From JBOGXA01 sp050694175 (GTDB taxonomy: Bacteria; Actinomycetota; CADDZG01; WHSQ01): a stretch of 64,000 nt of DNA. The notes under the pieces are model-generated. The model had not been told where the DNA came from. It saw only the letters and a program-made list of their open reading frames with translations, and made no database searches. Below are positions 33,677 through 42,098 of this stretch, in pieces. A program made the translations under genes and the position numbers. The stretch's first letter is position 1, and every line of letters begins with the position of its first letter. The DNA lies in NCBI GenBank assembly GCA_050694175.1, contig JBOGXA010000017.1:1-64000 (forward strand), read 5' to 3'.

Positions 33677-33910
33677 GTGCGTTCTCCTTTTCAAGAGATG
33701 TCGTTGGTCGTAGAAAGGAACCCACCACGGGCGCGCTCATTCCAGGCTCCTGTGTTCGTGTCCAGCGTAGGAGCCTCATCGTTGCCAGGGGGTTTCGAAA
33801 TGGTGAACGAGACGTCACCTGCCACAGGAAAAACCTGGATGGGAGGCGACCGGTATCCGTGCGGTCGCGTGACCGCCATGCCAGCTCCGCATCCTCGAGA
33901 ATGGTCGGAG

Positions 33911-36856
33911 CTACCACTCCACGAGCTTCCAGATCTCGGGCTCCATCTCCTCCGGCGTTCCAATGTCGGAGAACATCCCGACAGCAATCTTCACCTCTGA
34001 GATCGCGTCGGGGAGCCGGCCGGCCTGCCGGAGCAGATCGGCGAGGTTGTTGTGCAACGCTGCCTCTCGGTGCCGATCGCCCAGAGCTGCACAAACAGCC
34101 AACCCCTCTCTTGTCATTTCGATTGCGCGGTCGACTGCACCCGACCGCCCAAAGAACAACGCCAGGTTATTGAGCGCCGCAACCCGGGCCTGATCGTCGG
34201 CCGCCTCCTGAGCGAGGTGAAGGCTCGTTTCGAGGTGACGCTGCGCCTCGTCGTTCCCCTCGTCACCATTGAGGATCCCGAGGATGTTGTGAGCTTGGGC
34301 CAAGGCTCGATTGTTGCCGGCCTCCTCGGCGAGCTCGAGGGCACGATCTGCGAAGCGGAATGATTCGGCAGTGCGACCGGCGGAGCGGGCCGTCAAGCTA
34401 CGGTCGGCACTGATGCGAGCCGCAAGCTCGGGAAAGGCATCCCCGAGGGCATCGAGAGCGGATGCGTAGTGGTTCTCCGCCGCCTGCCAGTCACCCCGGC
34501 GATGATGCACCTGACCGAGCTTGTGCTCCAGAACCGAGAGTTGCTCGGAGTCTGGGGCGAGTGCCGCCGCACTCTGATATGAGCGCACGGCGTCTCGATA
34601 GCGACCGAGAAGCGTGCACGCGTCTCCGACCGATTCCCGAATTGAGGCCGCTTCAGGATGCCCCAGAGCGAGGGCGGATTCGAAGTGAGCGAGCGCCTCG
34701 ACGTGCGCGAACACTGCCGCTGACTGCTCTCCCGCCATTTTGAAGTAGTGGGCGGCCTCCGACTCGGCTCCTCCCAGACGGTAATGGCGTGCGATCATCG
34801 CCGGTGACCCGGCGTCGCCGTGTGCCCCAGGTCTCTTGGCGAGGGCTTCCGCTACCCGTTTGTGCAGCAGACGTCGCCGCGCAAGCCCGGCTTGGTCGTA
34901 GACGAACGACCGCAGCCGTTCGTGACTGAAGTCGTACTCGGGACGCCCATCGTCCGAGCCGCCGACCTCGCGGACCAACCCCCCTCGCACCAACTCGTCG
35001 AGTGACGACACCGTCTCGTCGTCCCCGCGACCGCTTGATTCTCTCAGGGTGTCGAAGTCAAAGGACCGTCCAATGACCGCGCCGGCCGTCAGGACTTGAC
35101 GAGAGAGCTCTCCTACCGAGGCGACGCGTGCCGCGAGCAGGTCGGCCGCGCCCGCGGGCAATTGCCAATCGATTTCATCGGGGCGCTGAGACCTGAGCGC
35201 GGTCAGATACTCGACAACAAAGAAAGGTAGCCCCTCGGTCTCCTCGTACAGACGCTCGGCGATGGCACTCGGAACATCGGTTTCGGGGAGGGCTTTAGCG
35301 ACGATGTCGATCACCTCTGCAGGACCGAGCCGGTTCAAAGAAATGATCGTTCCGTTTCCGGCGGCGCGGACCTGTAGCGTCGCCCGCCGGAGTCGATGAT
35401 CTCCGGGCATCAGCTCCGGCCGCCACGCAACCATGATGACGGCCCGGTGCGGCTCCAATCGGCGAATCGCATAGGTCAGCAGATCGATCGATGCCTCGTC
35501 GGCCCAGTGGACGTCGTCAATGAACAGGACTCCCGGGCGAGTGCCGGCGAGTCCGCTAAAGATCGTCTCCGTCACGCCATGGACGAAACGCCTCTGTGCG
35601 CCCGGGCCTCCGATGCGCGGCGGCTCTACCGCGGTGGGTGCGAGCTCGGGCACCAGGCGCGCCGCCTCGCTTAACGTCATCGCCCCAACGCGCTGACTCA
35701 AATCGATCTCGGTGGACAGCCCCCGCAAGGCTTCGGCGAGCGGAGAGAAGGCGAGATCGAGCTCGTCCTCGTAGCAGCGTGCGGACGCAATTCGCGATCC
35801 CTCCCGAGCCGCCGTCTGTAGATGATCCTCTACCAGTCGCGACTTTCCGACACCCGCCTCCCCTTCAATCACTAGGAGCTGCCCCGTGGCCGCCGCACGT
35901 CCAAGCACCTCACGAAGCGTGCGGAGTTCTGCATCTCGTCCGACGAGCGGGATAGCAAGAGCAGGCCCGAGTTCCGGCAGCGGGGGAGGCGATGCGGACG
36001 GCTCGAGAGGTGCAATGGTGTCGTTGAGGATCGCCTCATAGAGTTCGGTCGTTTCAGCGAGCGGTGCGACGCCTAGCTCCTCATCCAGCACGGATACGAG
36101 CTGCTGGAACTGCCGCAGGGCGTCCGAGCGCCGCCCCTGAAGTGCATAGATGTGCATCAATCGTCTATGTGCCGGCTCGTGCAGGAGGTCGAGCGAGAGC
36201 CACCGACGCGCATGGTCCGCGGCACGCGCGAGGTCTCCTTCGGCGGACAGGTTTTCAATGAGTCGCTCGAGAAGGTCGCCGAACGAGCGCTTGAATTCGT
36301 CGGCGCGCCGTAGCTGCCAGTCCTCGAACTCGGGGGAGTCGCGCAGCGAGAAGCCCTCCATGAACTCCCCGCGATAGAGACCGGCGGCGGCCTCGAGGAC
36401 CGCGCGACAGTCCGCGCATGGTTCGTTCGTGTTGTGTTCATGGACCGTTACCGCGTGTGAGGTTCTGCTCAACTGGCCGATATCGCTCCAGACGGATTCA
36501 GTCTCGAGGGACACGGTCCCACGATCGACCGCAAGCCAGCGCCCTCCCAGGCCGGCCTTTAGCGATGAAAGCGTTCGCCGCAGCGCCCCTCTGGCATGCT
36601 CGGGCTCGTAGTCGGGCCACAGCAGGACCGCGAGTGCATCGCGCCGACAGGGACGCGCCTCGACGGCCAGATAGGCGAGCAACGCGATCGCCTTCCGGGT
36701 GTCGACCACGACTCTAAGGCCGTCGGCCTCAGCGACCGGCGCGCCGAGGAGTAAAATTCGCAAATCAGGCAAAACGGTCTCCTCCACTCTCCGATACGCC
36801 CCAAGTTTCGCAACGAATCGGTTTTTGGGCGAGCGCCCGTAACGATTTTCGGACAT
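33911..36856 (-). CDS. BTAD-AAA-TPR transcriptional activator (AfsR/SARP-like)
   Basis: A 981-residue regulator. An N-terminal winged helix (ILLLGAPVAEADGLRVVVDT ... ARGALRRTLSSLKAGLGGRW) is followed by a bacterial transcriptional activation domain (HARRWLSLDLLHEPAHRRLM). From about residue 310 there is a STAND/AAA ATPase with Walker A VIEGEAGVGKSRLV and Walker B GVLFIDDVHWADEA. The last ~350 residues are TPR-like repeats (YRDAVRSYQSAAALAPDSEQ, ALAQAHNILGILNGDEGNDE). It is divergent from the sensor/flavoprotein operon and probably controls it or a neighbour in an ATP-dependent way. The gap 33677-33910 shows no gene. Confidence 0.9.
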   Translation of the reverse strand: MSENRYGRSPKNRFVAKLGAYRRVEETVLPDLRILLLGAPVAEADGLRVVVDTRKAIALLAYLAVEARPCRRDALAVLLWPDYEPEHARGALRRTLSSLKAGLGGRWLAVDRGTVSLETESVWSDIGQLSRTSHAVTVHEHNTNEPCADCRAVLEAAAGLYRGEFMEGFSLRDSPEFEDWQLRRADEFKRSFGDLLERLIENLSAEGDLARAADHARRWLSLDLLHEPAHRRLMHIYALQGRRSDALRQFQQLVSVLDEELGVAPLAETTELYEAILNDTIAPLEPSASPPPLPELGPALAIPLVGRDAELRTLREVLGRAAATGQLLVIEGEAGVGKSRLVEDHLQTAAREGSRIASARCYEDELDLAFSPLAEALRGLSTEIDLSQRVGAMTLSEAARLVPELAPTAVEPPRIGGPGAQRRFVHGVTETIFSGLAGTRPGVLFIDDVHWADEASIDLLTYAIRRLEPHRAVIMVAWRPELMPGDHRLRRATLQVRAAGNGTIISLNRLGPAEVIDIVAKALPETDVPSAIAERLYEETEGLPFFVVEYLTALRSQRPDEIDWQLPAGAADLLAARVASVGELSRQVLTAGAVIGRSFDFDTLRESSGRGDDETVSSLDELVRGGLVREVGGSDDGRPEYDFSHERLRSFVYDQAGLARRRLLHKRVAEALAKRPGAHGDAGSPAMIARHYRLGGAESEAAHYFKMAGEQSAAVFAHVEALAHFESALALGHPEAASIRESVGDACTLLGRYRDAVRSYQSAAALAPDSEQLSVLEHKLGQVHHRRGDWQAAENHYASALDALGDAFPELAARISADRSLTARSAGRTAESFRFADRALELAEEAGNNRALAQAHNILGILNGDEGNDEAQRHLETSLHLAQEAADDQARVAALNNLALFFGRSGAVDRAIEMTREGLAVCAALGDRHREAALHNNLADLLRQAGRLPDAISEVKIAVGMFSDIGTPEEMEPEIWKLVEW

Positions 36857-36951
36857 TCCGGAGGGAGGCTGGGGGCCACTTACCCCAGCGGCGTCGATCG
36901 GGCGTGAGCAACTTCGGCGCGAGAGGAAACGGAGTGCCGGAAGCGAGCAGC

Positions 36952-38166
36952 ATGGGTGATCAAGGGAAGACCTCCCGGCGTGGACTCCCCGGGCGCGGCC
37001 CGGCCATCATCGCGTGGACGGCCTGCGCTGTCGCGCTCGGCGCGCTGATCGGGGGTGCCGTCCTCGAGGAAATCAACCGGCACACCGGTATCTCCGAGGG
37101 GGCCGCCGAGCATTTTGGTCTCCTGGTGGGATTCGGCGCCCTTCCCGCGATGGGGGCGTTGGTAGCGTCTCGACACCCGCGCAATCCGATCGGATGGATG
37201 TTCCTCGCGGTTGGCGTCGGCATCGGGATCCTGTTGCTCTCCGCGGAGTACGCGCACTGGGCCCTTGTCGAACGGTCCGGCTACCATCCGGGCGCAACGC
37301 TGGCGGCCTGGTTCGAGCAGTGGCTGTGGGCTCCGAGCATCGGTCTGATACCCACTCTGATCCTCCTCTTGTTCCCCAACGGCCGGCCGCCCTCGCCCCG
37401 GTGGCGCTGGCTCGTCTGGGCCAGCGCCGTGACGATCGGCGTCGTCGCGGTCGGGGGCATGATCGAGGCCAGGCTGGAGGGTCACGGCTACTCGATCGAC
37501 AATCCGATCGGTATTCCGGGGGTGGGCGACGTCGAGGCGACGTTTGCGCCCGTATTTAACGTCTTTCTCGCGCTGGTCCCCTTGTGCGCAACTTCACTGG
37601 TCGTTCGCTTTCGCCGCGCGCGCGGAGACGAGCGCCAGCAGCTAAAGCTTCTGACTTTCTCGGCCTGTCTGATGGTGGTCGGCATCATCCTGGGCGACTT
37701 TCTCGGCGTACCCGGAACATTGGCTGTGTCTCTTCTTCTCGTGAGCGCGTCCGTGGCCGTTTCGATGCTCAAGTACCGGCTGTACGAGATCGACAGGGTC
37801 ATCAACAAGACAATGGTCTATGGAGCTCTCACCGGCCTGCTGGTCGCCGGCTACGCGGGTGGGGTGCTGCTGTTGCAGACTGTGCTCCCCCTCCCAAACG
37901 ATTCACCCGCTGCAGTCGCCGCCTCGACGCTCGCGATGGCTGCCCTGTTTCGTCCTCTTCGGAATCGTATCCAGACCTTGGTGGACAGGCGCTTCCATCG
38001 CGCTACGTACAACGCGGTCAGGATCATCGAGGTTTTTGCCGGCAACCTTCGCCGCCAGACCGATCTCGACAACCTCACCCAGGGCCTTGTGGCGGTCGTT
38101 CATCGGACAGTAAAGCCCCAACATGTGAGTGTGTGGCTCATGGAAGCGAAAGAAAAATCGTCGTGA
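36952..38166 (+). CDS. Kinase-less 7TM-type sensor membrane protein 1
   Basis: About 404 residues with some eight hydrophobic segments from PAIIAWTACAVALGALIGGA onward, the NPIGWMFLAVGVG motif and a basic RFRRARGDERQQLKLLTFSA stretch. Then YRLYEIDRVINKTMVYGALT and a cytoplasmic helix LVDRRFHRATYNAVRIIEVF, ending HRTVKPQHVSVWLM. These are the features of the sensory half of a group of actinobacterial histidine kinases, but the protein stops before any DHp or ATPase domain. ATG 36952 is chosen for the GGAAG upstream; GTG 36904 is in frame. Its stop overlaps the next start by 4 nt. Confidence 0.75.
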   Translation: MGDQGKTSRRGLPGRGPAIIAWTACAVALGALIGGAVLEEINRHTGISEGAAEHFGLLVGFGALPAMGALVASRHPRNPIGWMFLAVGVGIGILLLSAEYAHWALVERSGYHPGATLAAWFEQWLWAPSIGLIPTLILLLFPNGRPPSPRWRWLVWASAVTIGVVAVGGMIEARLEGHGYSIDNPIGIPGVGDVEATFAPVFNVFLALVPLCATSLVVRFRRARGDERQQLKLLTFSACLMVVGIILGDFLGVPGTLAVSLLLVSASVAVSMLKYRLYEIDRVINKTMVYGALTGLLVAGYAGGVLLLQTVLPLPNDSPAAVAASTLAMAALFRPLRNRIQTLVDRRFHRATYNAVRIIEVFAGNLRRQTDLDNLTQGLVAVVHRTVKPQHVSVWLMEAKEKSS

Positions 38167-39903
38167 CGGAAGACGGTCGCACCAATGTCTGCAATGTGCT
38201 CGTCATCGGGGCCGGTGCCGCCGGACTACGTGCCGCGATCGCCGCGCATCAGGCCGGAACAGAGGTGGTCGTCCTGGCCAAGCGCCCCAACCGGGATGCG
38301 CACACAGTGCTTGCATCAGGAGGAATCAACGCAGCGCTCGCAACCGTCGACGCCGAAGACTCGTGGCAGCAGCACTTCGCCGACACGCTGAGGGAGGGAT
38401 ACTTCTTGTCCGATCCCAGGGTCGTGGAGATCTGCGCTCGCGAGGCGCCCGCGGCAACAAAGGAAGTTGACTCGTGGGGGAGCAACTTCGCTCGCACAAG
38501 CGATGGCGAGATCGATCAACGCTATTTCGGCGCACACAAATACCGCCGGACATGCTACGCGGGAGATTTCACGGGACGAGCGCTTCTGAACGCCCTTGCC
38601 GATCAAGTGGCCGAATTCAAGATCCCTGTGATTGACAACCAGTACGCGTCGCGGCTCTTGGTGACGCGCAACGCCTGTTTCGGGGCGCTGACGTTCGACC
38701 AGAATACGGGTGAGCGCACGGCCTTCATTGCCGACGCGGTGGTGCTTGCCACGGGTGGTCATACGCGCGTCTGGCGTCGGACTACCTCGCGACGCGACGA
38801 GAACAACGGCGACGGTATGTGGCTGGCGCTGCAGGCCGGATGCCGCCGACATGGAGCTCGTCCAGTTCCATCCGACGGGGATGGTTTGGCCGGAGGACAT
38901 GGCCGGGACACTAGTCACCGAAGCCGTGCGTGGCGAGGGTGGCCGACTCCTGAATGCGGACGGCGAACGGTTCATGTCTCGTTACGATCCCGATCGTATG
39001 GAACTGTCCACGCGGGATCGTGTCGCGCTCGCCAACTACACCGAGATCATGGACGGACGCGGGGGACCGCACGGCGGTGTGCTCCTCGACATTTCGCACC
39101 GAGACAAGGAGTTCATCCTCAGGAAGCTGCCGCGCATGTATCGGCAGTTCATCGAGCTCCAACTCCTCGACATCTCCAAGGAACCGATGGAGGTCGCACC
39201 GACCGCGCATTACTCGATGGGTGGTGTCGTTATTGACCCGGAGACCCACGCAACCGACGTTGAGGGCCTGTACGCGGCCGGTGAGGTAACCGCCGGGCTT
39301 CACGGCGCCAACAGGCTCGGTGGCAACTCCCTGACCGAGACGCTGGTATTCGGACGGCGAGCGGGAGCCGCGGCCGCGGCTGCGTCGCGAGCGATGGACG
39401 CTCCACCGCGATCCAAAGAGGCACTGGAAGAAGCGATCGACGAGCTCGACGGATTCGTTCACGACGGATCAGAGATCGTGCGGCCGGTGCAGCGCGCCGT
39501 GAGAGACACGATGTGGGAGTGCTGCGGCGTCCTTCGTTCGGAAGAGAAGCTCAACGAAGGACTCAGCCGCATCTCCGAGCTCGAGGCGGCTCTGCCTTCA
39601 ATCGATGTCCGTCCGACCGCCGAGGGCTACGGCGATCTTGCTCATGTCCTTGACCTCCGGGCCTCGCTGGCCACAGCCGAGGCGACCCTGCGGGGAGCCA
39701 GCGCGAGAAAGGAGACGCGCGGTTGTCACAACCGCTCGGACTACATCGACCTCGACCCGCAACTCACCGTCAACTTCCACGTAAGCCTGAGTGACGGTCG
39801 CATGGAACTGACCAGCACCCCTGTCCCCCCTGTCCCGAGTCATCTCGAGGCGTGGGCTGAGGCCGGAGCCGAGGTCGACGCGGCCGGGAGGCTACTCGAA
39901 TGA
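38163..39903 (+). CDS. SDH/FRD-type flavoprotein subunit, one frameshift
   Basis: GTG 38163 overlaps the sensor 1 stop (GTGA). The FAD motif is VLVIGAGAAGLRAAIAA. H47 in DAHTVLASGGI aligns with the His that binds FAD covalently in succinate dehydrogenase and fumarate reductase, and that L-aspartate oxidases lack. Later motifs are LVQFHPTGM, TEAVRGEGGRLLNADGERFM, PTAHYSMGG, GLHGANRLGGNSLTETLVFG and TRGCHNRSDY. One extra A at 38840 breaks the frame; removing it gives QAGAADMELVQFHPTG. No iron-sulphur or membrane anchor subunit is nearby, so the electron partner is unknown. It sits inside a sensor/partner-switching operon. Confidence 0.85.
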
Positions 39904-41135
39904 AAGAAAATGGGAGCAGTTTCTTGAGCGCCACTCGTCTGGCGTGGTCCCTGTGGGCGGTCATCACCATGCTCATCGTCGTCGTTGGAGTCGGCGGGTT
40001 GTTGGAGGGCGGTGAGTTCGATGCGCTCTTCGTCGCGTTCATGATCTTTGTGGTCGCGTTCTCGACCGTCGGCGCGCTCGTATCGGCGCGGCTTCCGCGC
40101 AACCCGATCGGCTGGATCATGTCGGGAGCGGCGCTTGCCTACGTAATCGGGGGCCTCTCTCTCGTCTATGAGGACGCGGTCGCCCACAGCGCGCCCATCC
40201 CCTTGGCCGGGCGGTTGGTCGTGTGGGTGGGCTCGTGGACGTGGAGCGTGGGGCTCGGTTTGGCCGGGATCTATCTTCTTCTGCTGTTTCCGAGCGGCCA
40301 CCCCGCGTCGCGCCGGTGGAGGATCGTCGGCTACACGGGTGCAGCGGGGTTGGTGCTGCTGATCGTCAGCATCGCGTTCAGTCCCAATTGGCAGGCCGAA
40401 GGCCTGCACGGAAACAACCCAATGGGGATACGCGGCGCCGAATCCGTGCTCATTGTTGCTGGGAATTTCGGTGGAACCCTCACGATCGGAAGCGTCGGAG
40501 CCGCTGCTATCTCCCTCGTTCAAAGGTTCCGCCGGTCGAAGGGGACCGAGCGCCAGCAGCTCAAATGGCTTGCTCTTGCGGCTGCCGTTATCGCCGCGTC
40601 GGTGGCATCGATTGCTCCGATCGAGGCGATCCTCGGATCGTCCGAGGACATAAGCAATCTCAGCAACTTCGTGGTCACGATGTCCTTCTCTCTGATGCCG
40701 ATCGCCACCGGCATAGCGATCCTTCGCTACCGCCTCTACTCCATCGATCGCATCATCAACAAGACGCTGGTCTTCGGACTCCTCACCGCGATCCTCATCG
40801 GCGGATACGCGGGCGGTGTGCTTCTTTTGCAGTCGATCCTTCCGGTTCCGGACGACTCCGCCATCACGGTCGCGGGCTCGACGCTGACGATGGCAGCCGT
40901 GTTCAGTCCTCTGCGTAAGCGAATCCAAGACATGGTCGACAGACGCTTCTATCGAGCCCGTTACGACGCGACCCACACGGTAGAGAACTTCACTCTTCGA
41001 CTAAGGAACGAAACCGATCTCGATTCGCTGAGCGCCGACCTCATCAGCGTTGTTGGACAAACCGTGCAGCCGGCTCATGCCTCGTTGTGGCTGCGCGCAC
41101 CCCGCACGGTCGGACCGAGCGAGACGATCGGATGA
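39900..41135 (+). CDS. Kinase-less 7TM-type sensor membrane protein 2
   Basis: A 411-residue paralog of the 36952 gene with every segment matched: NPIGWIMSGAALAYVIGGLS, LLLFPSGHPASRRWR, RFRRSKGTERQQLKWLALAA, YRLYSIDRIINKTLVFGLLT, VDRRFYRARYDATHTVENFT and the end VQPAHASLWLRAP. It has no kinase domain either. ATG 39900 overlaps the flavoprotein stop by 4 nt (ATGA) and its own stop overlaps the next start the same way, so translation of the set is coupled. Confidence 0.82.
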   Translation: MKENGSSFLSATRLAWSLWAVITMLIVVVGVGGLLEGGEFDALFVAFMIFVVAFSTVGALVSARLPRNPIGWIMSGAALAYVIGGLSLVYEDAVAHSAPIPLAGRLVVWVGSWTWSVGLGLAGIYLLLLFPSGHPASRRWRIVGYTGAAGLVLLIVSIAFSPNWQAEGLHGNNPMGIRGAESVLIVAGNFGGTLTIGSVGAAAISLVQRFRRSKGTERQQLKWLALAAAVIAASVASIAPIEAILGSSEDISNLSNFVVTMSFSLMPIATGIAILRYRLYSIDRIINKTLVFGLLTAILIGGYAGGVLLLQSILPVPDDSAITVAGSTLTMAAVFSPLRKRIQDMVDRRFYRARYDATHTVENFTLRLRNETDLDSLSADLISVVGQTVQPAHASLWLRAPRTVGPSETIG

Positions 41136-42024
41136 AGGCGCCGTCACGGATCGCGTGGAGCCTGTGGGGGCTTTCTGTCATCCTTACCGTTTTCTTCATC
41201 GCGGTGATCGTTCTTCATTGGGGAGGGCCGGGCCCCCTCGGATACGAACAGGACGTCTGGGTCATTCCTATCCTCGTGCTCCTTTTCTTAGCGTTCCCCC
41301 ACGATCGGCGCAATCGTTGCCAGTCGCCGGCCCGAGAACTTGATCGGCTGGCTGTTCTGCGGAGCGGGCATCTCAATGTCGGGTGGCTTCTCCGCCCAGG
41401 GCTACGCGGAGTATGCGCTGCTCGACAACATCGGCCTCGGGGGTGGAAATGCCGCGCTCTGGTTGTCGTCGTGGCTGGGGATAGTGGGCCTCTTCATTAC
41501 ACCGGTTTACCTGTTGTTCCTGTTCCCCACGGGACGTCCCGCATCGCCTCGATGGGCAAGGTTCCTGATCCTGTTTACGAGCATAGTTGCGATTGGAATT
41601 GTCGCCCTCATGCTGAAACCGGGCCCCGTCGAGCCCTTCGATATCCCGAACCCCTTGGGTGTTGGAGGGGCGCTGGGGGATGTCTTGGACGCTGTTAACT
41701 CGGTCTTCTCGATATGTCCTTCTGGTTCAGTCGGTGCTGCCCATCCCGGATGACTCGCCGGCAGGCGTTGCCGTGTCAACTCTGGCTATGGCGGCGCTGT
41801 TCCGCCCGCTGCGACGGCGGATTCAGGACCTCGTCGACCGCCGCTTCTATCGAGCGCGCTACAACGCCGAGCTGGCGATGGCGAGGTTCGGAGTAGATCT
41901 TCGCAACCAGACCGACCTTGAGTCGCTCACGACTAATCTCCTGGGTGTCGTCCGAAGCACCATTCAGCCGGCCCACGCCTCACTGTGGCTTCGGAGTTCC
42001 GGGCCCCCGGAGACGTCGAGATGA
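41132..42024 (+). pseudogene. Truncated and frameshifted sensor protein 3
   Basis: ATG 41132 starts IAWSLWGLSVILTVFFIAVI. One extra C in CCCCC at 41296-41300 shifts the frame; corrected it reads AFPTIGAIVASRRPENLIGW and on through LLFLFPTGRPASPRWARFLI to VNSVFSIC near 41715. The sequence then jumps out of frame to LLVQSVLPIPDDSPAG and the usual tail (VDRRFYRARYNAELAMARFG ... IQPAHASLWLRSS). Compared with sensors 1 and 2 about 115 residues are missing, including the basic RQQLK stretch and several helices. The stop overlaps a 25-codon ORF by ATGA. Probably inactive. Confidence 0.75.
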
Positions 42025-42098
42025 CGAAGATTCAGGGAGAACAGGCAGAGTTCGTAACGATTTCGGGACGCTCGGCGGATAAAAGGAGAGCGCGATGA
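42021..42098 (+). CDS. 25-codon ORF with ATGA overlaps at both ends
   Basis: ATG 42021 overlaps the stop of sensor 3, and its own TGA (42096-42098) overlaps the ATG of the phosphatase gene at 42095. The peptide is MTKIQGEQAEFVTISGRSAD plus KRRAR. The AAAAGGAG ribosome site of the phosphatase lies inside it. It could be a coupling ORF that hands ribosomes on, or a remnant of the sensor's lost C-terminus. Coding is not proven. Confidence 0.4.
   Translation: MTKIQGEQAEFVTISGRSADKRRAR

Noticed and set aside
39840..40976. 378-codon minus-strand open frame
   Set aside because: Antisense of the second sensor protein, whose sense frame has membrane segments and is coupled to its neighbours.
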